Positions 24,901 to 39,399 of a stretch of DNA of 64,000 nucleotides are shown piece by piece (the stretch's first letter is position 1; every line of letters begins with the position of its first letter). This DNA is from Solea solea. Its lineage: Eukaryota > Chordata > Actinopteri > Pleuronectiformes > Soleidae. Below the pieces are notes generated by a model. That model did not search any database. It was not told where the DNA came from and worked only from the letters and a program-made list of their open reading frames with translations. The translations under genes and the position numbers were made by a program. The stretch lies in the NCBI RefSeq assembly GCF_958295425.1, contig NC_081151.1:13376606-13440605 (forward strand), written 5' to 3'.

Positions 24901-27900
24901 TGTTCATGTCTGTTTATTTGTCTTAATGTCGTTGTGCTTTCTCTTAATATCGTTGTCATTTCTCTTAATGTTGTTGTGATTTCTCTTAATTGTGTTGTGA
25001 TTGGCACTTCTTGTCCACCTCTTTACATTGTTGTGATTTCTCTTAATTGCGTTGTGATTTGCACTTCTTGGCCACCGTAGTTATCTCCTCTCCAACAACA
25101 TAGACAAGTTCCAGTTTACTCTTCATGGTGTTGATGAAGTCGTGTAAAACAGAGAAATTTAAAAACAATGCTATTCTCCGCTAGATATCCACTAACGTAA
25201 AAACAAATATCGTTTTGTGCTCATGAATGTGAGTTCTGTAGTAAACACTGTTGTTAGTTTCTTTTCCTAGTTTCCTCAGATATATGTTCTTATTTGTCTT
25301 TAATTTTAGTTTATGGATCATTAAATACACTACTGATTTCAAAGCGAAAAAAAGTGATGCGTTGATAATGTAATTGTAGCTCTTTGAATTTTTATTGGAT
25401 CATGAGGTACCTACAGATTTCTACCTCTTGTGTGTACATGAAGCAGTCTCCAGTGTCTACCTGAGCAGAGCTCAGTTGCTGAGCTGAGCTGTGCTGAGCT
25501 GAGCTGAGTTGCCATATGTGTGGAAACGTTTCAGGTGACAGCAGTCACCACTGGCATGTTCTCTGAGGTTACCGTGTCATTAAGGCACGTGTGGATGCGT
25601 CGAAAATAGGTCAACTACATCTTCGTCATGCCAGGTCAACTGTCAGAACGGATCTTAATCACGGTTATTAGCTGAAGAGCCACCTGTCAGGTTATGTGCT
25701 CTCACTTATAATTTTATGTTTGGTAAAAGTCCAAGAGCAGACACTGAAGTCCACGTGGGACTCACTCACCCCACCTCCCATCTATCTATTCACCTGCCGA
25801 GTTGCCAGTCAAGGGGAGTAAAAAGTCCAAATGACTAAACTCTATTAACAAATCATTCATCAAGATCATATAGATAAAACTAAAACTCACGGAGTGGCAG
25901 CTTAAAGTGACTATGTCTCTGCCTTGCCAAAGAGTACTTTTTTTTTTAAAGTACTCAAGACCCAACCTTTTTGTGAGGGCCCTTTCAGTGCTACTTCTTG
26001 CTTTTCTTCTTCTTTTTAACACGTAGCTCATCCTGCACCTTTTACAATCTAACAAACTTCTCCATCTCGGCAACTCTACCGTTTTCCAGTCTTAAGACCC
26101 GCACTAGGAGTACACATTACATTACATTAGATGTCATTTAGCAGACACTTTTATGTACACTGGATGTGGCCTCACCTGTGGCTGGTGTCCAATGAACAAT
26201 GAGTAATGGGGATTGGGTACCTTACTTAGGGGAACCCCAGCCCTTGACCTGGCAAGGACTTGAACCAGCAGTTTTGCCATTCACCTATTCACTCACACTT
26301 TCATACAGTGCATCTATGTGCAGTGCATTTTTCCATCACTCATATTTCATACCCATTCCCACGCTGCTGGCACAGCTGTCAGGAGCATCAAGTGTCTTGC
26401 CCAGGGACGGCATTAGATTAGCAGACCTGGGAATCACACCCACAACCTTTGAGTTGAAAGACAACCCACTCCACCACTGATCTACTGTCGCCAAGCCTTC
26501 CACTTGGCCATGGGCTGCGCAACATTGAGAATCTGATGGATACTACATGTAAACGTGCAGTTGAATCAGCAATGACTTTCCTCAGTGGTTGAAGTCAATG
26601 AAAATAAAAACAACAATGAAATCTTTTATCGTAATGAAAGGAGGAAAGCCACACTTTTGTTGGAGTGACATTATGCCAACACACATTAAGTACAGTATAA
26701 AAGGATTCCATTTGAAAACATTCAGCATAATGTACACTAAGTCAAGTGATCTGAGAGAGAGAAAACCACATGCTACACTATGCAGACATTTTCTGTACTA
26801 TCACTGGAGGCTTTGACCAATCACAGGACAGTACAGACAGAGTTAGGGCTCAATTGGTTGTCATACTACATCTACTATATCGACACGCCCCCTGGCAGGA
26901 AGTATGGATGTACTAGACAACGCACAATTTGTCAGAAAACCTTTATCCATCGTAAAAGTGAAGATGCCAAAACAGTTGGAGACAGGCTAACGGGAGAACA
27001 TTTACCGGATCCCCACAGATCCAGATAGATGGTGGAGGTGAATCACTGCTATGAAACATAGCAGTGATTCACACAGAAGAAGACGGAGCAGTGAGAACAA
27101 ACACAAGCAACAGTTTTTGTGGTTAACTTTCTGTAAATAATGGACTGCATTTATTTGCATTTCAGTCTGTTGCTAATGCTAATGCTAATGTTATGCTATG
27201 CTAATGTGACAGTTACCCTTCCAGTGACAACAACGCTATCTTTAGCCGTAGACTCCAGAGTTGAATTTTTGTCACAAAGCCAGATTACGTCCATTTGTTT
27301 CCCTCCAGGCTCTTGTAAACGTTCAGTGACCCTCTGGATATACTGGGTTGTGTGGTTATTTCTTCACAGTCAGTCGTGGGAGAACATGCATACTCCAAGT
27401 CTTCAGCCAAGAACACTTGTGTTCTACGGTGTCAGTGTTAACCACTGAACTGCTGTGCTGCCCTTAAAACAGGATAGGTCAATTGTTAGTTGATTTAAAG
27501 TGTTTATTAGTTGAGATATCTGTTTTTTACACTGTCAAGGATCACAAGGTAGACAGCGTTGTCATCCATGCTACCCCAAAACGCTAGTGGCTCTGTTTTT
27601 GTATGAAAACTCATTCACTTCCTGACTGGTTCTCGTCAGCTGCAAATCAATCATAAGTGTGAACAAAAAGCCCAGTTAAAGCCCACATAGACCGGAAGCT
27701 CCAATTAACGCTGCGTTTATGTGTGTATCTGCGTCATTACCTTGTTTATGAAACCCTAAAGTTTCAGAACAACAGTTCAGCCACAGCTGAGAAAATAGTG
27801 TTGTATTGTTTTCCTGGGCTCTGCGAAGCGGATCGGCACTTCCTTAATTTGATGTCGTCATCAGAAATCCTCACCACTCCTCTCACCACCGTAGCGCCTG

Positions 27901-30109
27901 CTGGTGCGGGCACTAGTCCGGGCACATCCGGTTGCGTACATTCAACCGCAGAAGAAGAAGAACTACTCTCGTTGTAGCTGCTGAGATGCAGAGCATCCAC
28001 CGTGCCAGAGGGGGAGCTGTGTATCTGAGAGCTGGCCTATCTATTACGTCACTTCCAGGTACCTGGCCAATCAAAGGACAGTAGGAAAGCTCTTGTTGGC
28101 TGACCAATCACAACACAGTCCACGTTCTGGGGGTGTGGTTTTGGTCTAAAACAGCGTGGCTGACGAGAGTGTCAGTGAGGAGATATTTTGATCGGCTCGT
28201 TTGCAGCGATTAGGAGATTTTTAACCATGAAAACAAGTTAATATATGTAAGTAGACCTCCATAACTAACATATATGTGTGATACAAGCATTCTATGTTGC
28301 CTTCAAAAAACACTTACTTTCAGTTTCAGTTTCCCCTCATTGTTTGTTGAATTTTTAAGGCATGTGAATGCAAATTACTTCTGAAACAGAGCTAAAATGT
28401 TTGTCTGAGTGCAAATCGTTTTGTTTGAAAAAGCTATTTTTAAATGACTATGTACCCCTGCAACTTGATTTCCTTGCCTTTGCATTCAAGAGCAGACAGA
28501 CTGCAGATAACATATTTACAGGACACTAAAGACATGATGAACTGATCCCCAATGGGGTGAACTAGAGGACAACTGCAGTGAAGCCTAAACTACAGACCTT
28601 GACTTGGGCTAACCCTCCTGTCAGCGCTTTAATAAGATGCCTTGCGACACCGTGTGCCATAGAGAAAGCCAGGAACTCCAGTGTTTGGTGCCAGCTTTGC
28701 CCGGAACCTCAGAGGAGGGTTGGACAGGATCTCTCACTGACCTCTCCAACAGAATGACATCTGCTTTATTAAGGCTGCCCACTCTTCATTCATTGTGTCA
28801 TCCCCACCATGCTTCCTAAGCTGTGGACTGGGCACTGGCACTGGAGGAGAGGTGGCAGAGGTAACAGCTGGCTGCAGCCATGGCGGCATGGCCGGGGCAT
28901 AACCACGGCTTTATTAGTGGTGTCCAGGACACCAGCTGATCCTGTCCCTGGGTCCCTGTCACTGTGATGTCTTCATCCCTAAACTGAGCAGACAGGCTGG
29001 GCCCACAAGCCAGTGGAGGTGACAACAAATCCAATTACCTCCTCTCCATGGTGCCTGGTGCAGACGGGGGGGTGGAGGGGGTGTTGCTAGGAGAGAGTGT
29101 GAGGGACATGACTGGACAGTAGGACACTGACTCTGGACTGACATCAAAGGTTTTATTTTGTCCACTGGACAAAAAACCAAGGATAATAAAATCATATTCA
29201 GGACGATGAAACGTGCTCGGTTAAAGCCTTTTAATATTGTGGCCTAAGAAGGTAAAATTAAATCCAAGGCCCCGAGCCTATAATTCTGTCATGATACTGA
29301 TTTTATGAAGCCATTACAACCATTGTTGTATAAAATATGAAGAGGTTACCTCAGATGTTACAAAATAACTACCAATGCCCCAGAGGTGATTGCCCTAAGA
29401 CAGCAAAGGAAGTGCTGCTTGCTGCCAGTGGGGGAACTAAAGATTTTAGCCACTCAATAAATAAAATCTGCTCAAGTCAATGATAGTCCATGGACCTTGC
29501 TGCAGGATAGTGAGTGGTTTACAAACTTTAATTTCCAGTCAGAAAAGGCTGTCTAATAGCAAAGTAGAGAGATGAATGGGTTCTTAAGATACTGTACATT
29601 GATGTTTTTTCTTGTGTCCCTTTTAGCAGCTTTGGCACCACAAGTCCATGCTAATTGTTGGGGACAACAAGTCCATGCTGATTGTTGGGGACAACAAGTC
29701 CATGCTGATTGTTGGGGACAGAACATACAAAGCCATTGTAGCATGCTATAGACCTGTGAACAACACTGTTGTCCTCTGTGTGGTTAAAAGTAAAGCAGGG
29801 GGGAAACTTGTCTAGAGGAAGGGCCTTAAATGGAGAGAAAAGCAAAATGAGGCAAACCGCCAGCTCAGAACTCCTCAGCCGTGATGTTTCCTCTCACTCT
29901 GTCAGTCTCTTCTTTCCACCAAACCCTGCACTCTGTCGAAGGAGTCTCACCTTATCAGCTGCAGAGCTTCAGTGTCGGCAGTTTCGCCTACACTTGGTGA
30001 CTTTGGAGCCCAACTGGAGAAGATCATTCACCACTTCCTCTACTGACATCTCTCCATACAGAGGTGGGATGATCGATTCATGAGTGCAAAAAGAAGAGTG
30101 GGATACTGG

Positions 30110-30153
<44 letters not shown>

Positions 30154-33100
30154 AGAGAGTTGGTGGGAGTCTCACTTTTGAGGGCGGTTGCCAAGATCTC
30201 ACTAGGATATTTCATATTCATAGTTAAATATTCAGTGCACATGGTGGACAGGGGCAATTTCTGCAGTCAGCCCGCCATTCAAAAGTGAAAGGGATGTGGC
30301 TTGTGGATGAAGGGAGCAGGAGAGATAGACACGCATGGGGCTTCATGGTAGTCAGATGAGAGGCTGCCAGCTGCTGATGGGTGACTGTTTGAGCGTAGCA
30401 CCTCAGGACATGCCCGTTGAAAGGCGATGCGATCCGATACCCCCACTTATGCGGGGGCTTAATATACATACGCCACCCTCTTATTCAGAGGAGGCCCATA
30501 TCAATTTTGGAACCTTCAGTGTTTTGGTCATTATGCCAAGTTGTTTGAGTGAGCAACTTGCGTGTCTGAATGGGGAATGTGGACTTACTGGGCTATGACC
30601 ACAGAGAAAAGACTCCTCTGCATTAAAACGACCAAGCAGCTCCTCAGAAAATGTAGAATCACACTGTCTGGTGTGTGTCAGCAAAGCTGCAAAATGTGTC
30701 TAAAGTTTTCACAAAGTCACCTTTCAGCAGTCAAACTATATTTGAAGTATTACTGGCAGGAAAAAAAGTAACCGATTATGACATTATACTTCCTGGAGAA
30801 GTTGATGACTTTATTCTAATATCAAAACTTCTTATGTCTGATGGCTTCTATGCATTCATATACACTGTATGTCTCAGACATTTCTGCCTGAACTCTTTTA
30901 CGTTTACAACATTTACAACACTCATCGAGGTGGGAACTCATTGCTCCAAAATAGGAGCAAAGAAAAGTCCCTATGATGGAGCAAAGAGGGAAGGACACGT
31001 GCAAAAGTGCTTGTTTGAATTTGAAAAATTGTTTTCTGCATCAAAGCAACAAACTGCAGAGCAGACATACATTCTGCTTACTGTGTACACTGGTAATAAC
31101 CTGACCAGTGGACGTGAAGTCTTTTTTTCATGCTAAACACGATTCAGTGTGGACTAGAATGCGACTCCCACTGCCTCGACTGAACCCGAGAGAATATTGT
31201 CTGAACCTGAAATGAGGCATGCTGTATTTTTTATCGAGCCAAACAGTTAAAGAAAGCTAAAGCGTTCTTTGACTGTCATGGTGGTTGTAGTATTTATTTA
31301 TGGCCGTGGCAAATGACAAAAGTTATCATTACATTCATGAGGAAGCAACTACAAGCCTCACACCTTTATGACTGATCAGCACTACTTATGAGTATTAAAC
31401 AATTTCAGACTAACCATCAACGACCAACAGTTCTTCTTTATCAACTTTTGCTCAACTGAACTGTCACTGCTGATAAGTATTTATATAATCCAAACGTCAT
31501 GGTGTATTTTGAGTTGTTGTGGTGGAAAAGGGATGGTTGTGTTGTGTTTATTATTTACAAAAAGAAAATGAACACCAGCTATGCGCAAGCAATTTATAAA
31601 ACCCCCTATTTTACTTTATGTTTCACTCATAGAACTTGACATTATCAAGTCAATTGAGGTGATTGAACGGGAGCCAAGCCCAAAGTTGTTTCTGGATTTT
31701 TGTCCAAACCTAGGGCCAGGGTGTAGTGTGAACATAGCGTGGACAGTCTTAACTTGTTCCCAATTTAAAAATTTGCAGATATACCAGAGAACCCAGAATT
31801 GACCCAGAAGTGAATGTTAATTTAACACATTCTCACTGAAATGCAATACTAATGGTACGTTCCATTTCCAACTCAGTGTTCTAAGGTTCTTACACAGGTA
31901 CAATTACTGAACTCGGATTTCTAACTTCTCAACTTGAATGTGATAAACTTGAGGGTGACTTACGAGTGCCTATGTAAATAGAACACAGCATGAGAAGAAA
32001 GGCTCAGCTCTGCTTCCTATAATCACACAGGCCAAATGTCTTGGTTTGACGAACATTAACAGTGACAAGCAGACATGTCAAGTGTTCTTCTTCAAAGAGC
32101 TCCACCTCGTTCTGTATCAGAACACACTGGTCCAAAGGGGGAACCGGGGCAGGAAAATGACGGTGCTCCCCTCCGGCCCCAACCCAGACCCCCCTTCACT
32201 ACACGTCCAAGTGATTACACCACACCCCCCGAGCCCTTCACCCACTCACTCACTCACACACACAAACACACACACGCTCAGAGGAGCTAATTAAGGCTTT
32301 AATATGCAAATGAGAGCAGCAGTAAATTACACATCTGGCAAATATGCCTGTTTTTGCCTGAAAATACATCAGGAGTGCAGCGAGGAGTGTGTTTCTGCTG
32401 CTTCTGCTGTTGTTGTGTTTGCAGGGAGACAGGGGATCGCCACCTCCCAGCAACCTCAGCCCCCGCCCCCAGCCCTTCTCATCTGAGACTAATCCAACTT
32501 CGTCCCTTTCAGAGGCATCAGGGGAAAAGTGGATTCTAAAAGAGCAATGCTGTGTTTTGGTGGAGGACATGACGATAGTTCAGTCAAGTACTTTTGCTGG
32601 TAGCACAGGCTGCATCCATGCTACGGCATTTTCATTTCAAACAAATGCACATACATGTCAGACAAAATGATTCGTGAACAGATGAGCATTGTGCATCCAT
32701 TAAAAAAAAAAAAAAAAAAAAAAAATCTTCTAATCTTCTCCCTCTTTAGGTGTCGCCACAGTAGATGATCCACATATTTGATTTGGCAGAGCCCTTCCAG
32801 ATGAAACCCTCCCATTTATCAGGGCTTGGGACTGGCACTAGGAATACACTGGATGTGTGGCTGCCCATTTATACGGTCAATTTATGGTGTATTTCCACCG
32901 GCTCTACTATTTTTAGTACCTGCTCAGGCGAGGTTCCAAAAGCGTGCTGAGTAGGTACTATGCGATGATTGGTCAGACTGCCGGCCACTGACTGGCCAGA
33001 GTGCCGTCACAGGAAGAGACGTCCCAAACACAAATCAAGCCGAACAGCGCCCGAACTGCAGATCAGTTAAAACTACTTAACAATCCTAAAAAAGTGGGTG

Positions 33101-36100
33101 AATCTCCAACAACTACCAGGGAAACCTCTATATTTAGCAGGAGTCTTTTAAAGTGGAGTGGTGTATTTAGGGACAACACCGTTGATCTTGAGCGGCATCA
33201 CAGACCCTGCTGCTGTAGTGGAGTAGGAATCTGTACTCCGGAGACGTGTGGACAGAAATCAAGCTGAACAGCACCGAACTGTAGATCAGGTACTTTTTTT
33301 GTAGTGGAGATGCAACCTAATCGTGCCACGTCGTGCCGTGCCGTGCCGTGCCGTGCCAAGGCGAGTAGAGCAGTGGAAATATGCCATTAGCGTGTCCAAT
33401 TAACCCAATCAATGCAGAGCAAATGGAATTACTCAGAGGTACTCCAGCCCTTTACCTGTTGGGATTCGAACAAGCAACCATCCAGTTAAGAACCAAGTCC
33501 CCTTTGGTCTAGGCCATGGGCTGACCCATTCTGTGTCCAGACTAAATACATGACCATTCTGCTACCGTGAGCATGTGCATGCTACTTTCAGGGAGAATTA
33601 ATGACAAGAAAAAACAATGTTGAAAAGTAAGAGCAAGGATTTCTATTATTAAACCAACAATGAGGTTAAAGTGAAAAATAAACTTAAAGTAAGTCTTTCA
33701 ACTGAACTTTTTGTCCACAGATGTACACAAAATGTATAAATATAGCCAAAGAATTGTCTCCTTTTTTTGTTAGCAGAGAACTAATGCATAACCAGTGTTA
33801 TAGTAGTTTTGTTGGTTGACTCACTTTTTACGACACAGTTTAAAATAGACAATTGTATTGTAAGTTTAAAATAATAATTAACTGCTGTCAGCTTTCACTT
33901 AGGAGAAAGTTATCAATGTTTAATTAACAGTGACAGATCCCTTCATCATGTTTGTATGCATGCTTTACTCGCCCCGCATGTGTCTTTCCACAGATACATT
34001 ATTGGCTGTATCATGGTCCAAGGTTAAGAGACACTCAACAGTGACAGTGGAAACTCCTTCAGGTGACTTTCTTTTGTTAGGTCAGGAGAAATAAACTGTC
34101 CTCCTCTGATTCACTTGGTTAAATATGTCTTTCCTTTACTTTCTCTGAGCTGTGTGAGTGAGGTGTGTTTCCTGCAGTGTGTGACTGAGTGTGAGGCCTG
34201 GTCTCCACGGGCTGCTCTGGGCTCCTCTTTCCCTGCCCTCAGAGGCCTTGCTGGGAGCTTTGTTCTGCCTGGTTGCTGGTGTCTGCCTACGTACGACTCT
34301 ATTCCCTTGAGCAGCCGAGTCATCATCATGCCAGGTGAAACCTGAGTGCTGACTACATGCATGGTCAGGCATCCTGTCACCTATACCAACCCCACTGGGA
34401 CTGACCATGACAGTGAGGATGCCCCCAAAAAACACACACCCACAGACCTCTGTGTTTCACACTGCTGTGAAAATAAGAGCCCTTCAAATGCTGCCTCTGC
34501 GCCTTACACTTCCCACAGCAATCTCTCTACAGACATACTAGACTCAGATGTCACTACCATATCCTGTCGACCTATCTCCCTCCTCTTCTCCTTCAATGGA
34601 TTTTTTTTAATTATGACACATTCAGTACCAGAGTCAAATAAGTGTAACAGCATTATGAAATCACCATTATGCGTTTTCGACAAGACAACCACATTTTTTT
34701 CATTCTGCTTCTCCCTCTTACAATTTGGAAAGGATTTTTTTTTTTTACACCGGATGCTCTTACTGACACAAACCTCTCATTTATCCCGGCTTTGGGACTG
34801 GCACTATGAGTACACACTAGATATGGCCCCCTGTGGCAGGGATCAATTTCAAATTTCCAATTAACCCAATCAATGGGGAGCAATGGGGATTGGGTACTTG
34901 GGTACCAGCCTATGAGCCGTTGGGATTAAAACCAGCAATCCTCTGATTACTAGCAGAGGGTTCAAACTTTCCCTTTCCACTATGCCATGAGCTGTCCAAT
35001 AAGACAAGAGGACACATAGCTACAGTAGTAATTTCAATATATACACTTGGTAGATAGATTAACTCACAGATATGTGGGGGAAACAAATACCATGTGTTAA
35101 TGTGTGTGGAAGTCAGACCTTTAGTTACTTCCACATACAACAATACGATTACAATTTTAAAGTAATTTCTTGCATTTTGGATTCCTCTCAAAGACCAACA
35201 GCATTTCATGCTGTTTCCCTCCACAGGAACACTGAAACAAGCTGAACTGCCTTTCCTTCCTTACACACACACACACACACGCACACACAGAGAGCTGTAA
35301 TTATCACTCAGCGAGCTAACCATTGTCTAAAAGCTACACCTCACTGACAAGCGACATTGAGGGGAGGACACTCTTCAGCTTTATCACCAAATTCGCATGC
35401 TGGAGAAGTACTGACAATATATGCCCACACTGGCCAAAACACAAGTCCATTTATCTGAGCATCAACCAGGTAAACAGCCTCCCTCATCCGACCCGTGATG
35501 AATTAAGAGCGTGTCGGGCAAGAGGAAGTGTGGTTCATTAGCCGGGTTGACAGAGTCCCTGATGAGAATGTGTAAACAGCTCCACCTTACAGTGGCTACA
35601 GTTAGAACTTGCCCCTTGGAAAAAGTCTGCTTTCCACAAGGGCCGGGCTGCATGAATATTTTATCAGGGTAAATAATTAATAATTAACAGCAAGCAGGCC
35701 ACTGATCAAATGGAGCAGTGTGGCAACAGACATGAAAAATCTGACTCTTGTAAACAAAGACGAGAGGACCCAGATTTCCACCCCTCCCATCCCGCCATCT
35801 TCTTTTTCTCGCCTTTTAAATATGTGCATCTTCAGTTGCCGCTGCACCCCCGCGTTGCTCTAAAACCACACACATACAGAAACACATGTATAAACACCCA
35901 AACTCCACATCAGCGACTGTCAAACACACACACACACACACACACACATGCTGCCATAACCCTCTCTGTCAGTCAGTCACATTTATACCCACACTTATTT
36001 TCTGCCACTGGAATGAAATTTTCATGTATTCCTTGGCGACCCGGGGAATGAGACTGAGCGAGAACACTTGATCTGGCCACCCGCTGTTTTCTGATGGAAA

Positions 36101-39100
36101 GATTTGCTTCTTAATACAATCGTCACTACTCCCACCTGGATTTGCCACACCGAAACAAATCCCAGCTGTGTGACTCCAAAACCTGACAGAGCTTAAAAAT
36201 TCCCCTTATTACCATTCGCTTAAAATACCCAGCCACACTAACTTCCAACAATGGTGAAAATGCTAATCATGTCTCTCGGTAGCTTAGAGTAGCATGAAAA
36301 CAGAGGCACCAATATGGGGGGATTTTGGGGAAGGTGCAAGGAGAAAAAAAATGAGGAAAAGGAAGAGGAAAAAAAGAAGAAGATGTCCTGGCTTTAATGA
36401 CAAACAATCACAGAAGCGTCAGGACTCTTAAAAGATGCGTCGCCAAAATCTGGCACATCTTGCCATCTGACTTTAGCCAGAGGAGACATTTCATAAAAAT
36501 CTGACTTAATCGTGTAAACAACACGCAGACAAACAGAAAACCACTGCAAACAAAAATAAAACAACTTTGGAAGCTGTGTACGGATCGCCTTCAGAGTTAA
36601 TTTTAAAATAAGCATCCCGTTCCTCTGAGATTTTAATTAATGCTTTAATATGCAAATAAGTTAGCGGAGATAAAATCATGACAAACAGATGGCAAGTGTG
36701 GGTAATTATTTTGTGAATCCAGCAGGGGCATGTATTAAAGTTATGGCATCATTTTCCTCAGGCCTCTGCAGCCATGGAACAGAGAGAGAGAGAGACAGAG
36801 ACAGGGAGAGAGAAAGGGGGGAAAAAAAAAACCTCTAATGAACTGACACACAAATGACTTACTTGTGTCTCCAAGTGACAAATCTGTGAGTGAGTCTGAA
36901 TCAACTACTAATATCTAATTCTAAATTAGAGGGATATTTTTAATTGAAGACACCGACAGTCATTTGACTGCCTACGAAGCTGACACACAGGCTTGACATC
37001 TACACTTTCCTGGCCATTTGTAGCCTGAAACAGAGAAGTTTGAAAACACTGTGTCCCATTTAGTTGGAAGGGTTGCATTTTAGTCAGGAAAGGTGGAAAC
37101 TGAGGCTGTATCCACACAGAAACAGAACACAAACATAAACACTCTTTTTCTTTGTTCATCATCATTTCAGGAAATGTCTTCATCCACACAAAAAAAAAAC
37201 ATTTCTAAACAAAGACACTGATCATGTGCATATGGCATGTATGCTGTACAAACTACAAAAAAACAGTGCTAACCACTAAGTCACTGTGCTGAAATGATCT
37301 CTATTTACAGCATATAACACTTTTCTAGTCTTGATGACAGCACATACCGCATAGTTTTACCATTTCCCTCATTTGCACACACTTTCACTTTCAGCACGTC
37401 TATGCAATGCTTACACATATACACAAACTGTGTATAAAAATGGTAGTTTTCTCCCATTGATTTGCAATGTGACCTGTTTTTGAAACTGGAAGTTCGCCAA
37501 GGTCACTGGCCACCAGGCTCCCATTGGACAATAGAAACCATCACACTGGTGCTCACTCAATTTAAGGGCGGCAGGTCAAGAGCTGGGGTACCTCTGAGCA
37601 AAGTAAACAATCCTCATTGCCCCCTATTGATTAGGTTGAATGGGACACTCTAAATTGACCCTGGCCAAAAGGGTGGGGGTCACCCAGTGTACTCCTAGTG
37701 CTCGGCCCAATCCCAGATAATGCCAAACCCGAAAGAAAAAACATCCTTTCAGAGGGGAGTTGCCCTCGGTGGCTAAATACTACTTTTGTCCTAGGCATTT
37801 TATTAAATATATTTATATTTATATTAAAAAAAAAGGGCTATGTGTACTTCTTAGATACAGTCTATGACCACACATCATTCACACGCTGCCGCCATAGGCA
37901 CCAGGAGCAATTTGAGGTTCACGTTACAGTCCTTAATTTGTTTCTAAAATATTTGTTAATTGCTGAAAACCTCTTCACTTTTGCATAGCCATCAAAAATA
38001 AAGTTGTCTATAGAAACAGAGAGAAAACAAAGCACTGCAACTGAACATCCCACTCCCTCATGTCTGCTCTCGTATCAAAACTCTGCCCTTAAAACAAACG
38101 AAACACACACACTGTCTGAAGCAGAGTGGAGGAGCGAGCGCTGTGAGCCCAAAGAGAAAACCAGCATGTTTAGTTCACTGGGATACAAATGCATTGCACT
38201 GTAAAAACACCACAACTACAACTAAGTAAGCTAAATATTCTTAAGTTTATTTAAATGATCTTATTTTAAGAAAAACGGGGGTAAGCAAATTTTAGCCACT
38301 TTCAAACTTTTCAGACAAAGAAATGTTTACTTCAAGTGAGTCTTATTTTACTTGTATAAACTGACTTTAAGAATGTATATGTTAGAATATCTTATATTTG
38401 CACACACAGACACACACACACACACACCAATCTGTGATAGTCAATTATACTTTAGAATTTTACACATCCTTAATACACACCTCAAACCAGGAGAAGTTGG
38501 GATTCCATGCAAACTGTTGTGAAGTAAGCTGTAATATCTTATTAAGACAAAAGGTGATTTTTTTTCTTAAAATGTAATTATTTCCAAAACTTGCTTGCCG
38601 AGATTAGCTTTATTACATGTTTTAGTATTACGTATTATTTAGTAACCCAATTAGAACAATTTCCCAGAAATGAGGCTTATTTCTCATTTTCTTTTTTCTT
38701 TTTTTAATCATTGTAAAATTTAAAACAATATGAAATGGTGCAGCCTTAATTCACCTACCTGCTCCTCTGGGGGAACATGGTCCAAGTCCAGAATAGCAAG
38801 TGAGCGGTTGATTCTCAGGGCCAGACACAAGGCCATCAGGCCCCCGACCTTCACCTCATTCTGACGGAGGTCCAGACTCTGAATGTGATGGTTCTCAGCG
38901 AGGACCTCAGCCAATGCCACGGCACCTTGACCCAGGAAAACACCAGTTAGAAGGAACAAAGCAATTTAGTCTTGAAAAATAGAATCCTCCTTTGTCAGGA
39001 CTCCTTTTTTAACAGGCTATTCTCTGGGTCAGATTAGAGCAGCCACACTTCCTGCGCACGATGCACATCTCGGGCACATCTCATATAAGTGAGCTGTGCT

Positions 39101-39297
39101 GCTGTTCTTGAGAATAAATCTTATCTGTGAGCCCCACACTGTTTACAACAAAGATTGCGTGAATATGATCTTTAACCTCTGTTATGTATTTGTAGACTAT
39201 GTCACACACAGCACAAACTGTATTTCTTTTTCAGCTTCAAGGTAAAAATACTCAAGTGATTCTGATCCCAAATTCAACTGATATTTGTATTATTATT

Positions 39298-39342
<45 letters not shown>

Positions 39343-39356
39343 AATATGAAATATTA

Positions 39357-39399
<43 letters not shown>

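Larger units (their letters stand above)
3749..38758 (-). other. ppp1r37-like: Last intron of the PPP1R37-like gene (35,010 bp)
   Basis: The donor is gtaggtga and the acceptor ATCAACAG. The intron holds most repeats of the window (listed separately), a LINE and several non-repetitive blocks. No further in-frame coding exon for this gene is needed or seen within it, because exons h and i join in phase 0 as in the family. Confidence 0.8.

Noticed and set aside
30675..31136. 153-codon plus-strand frame as a gene
   Set aside because: No recognised domain, composition like the flanks, no promoter or splice context.
32075..32290. Collagen-like GPKGEPG segment on the plus strand
   Set aside because: Only two or three Gly-X-Y triplets, with no repeat continuation and no flanking exon signals.
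34346..34864. 172-codon plus-strand frame as a gene
   Set aside because: Runs into a SINE-like repeat and shows no domain or coding bias.
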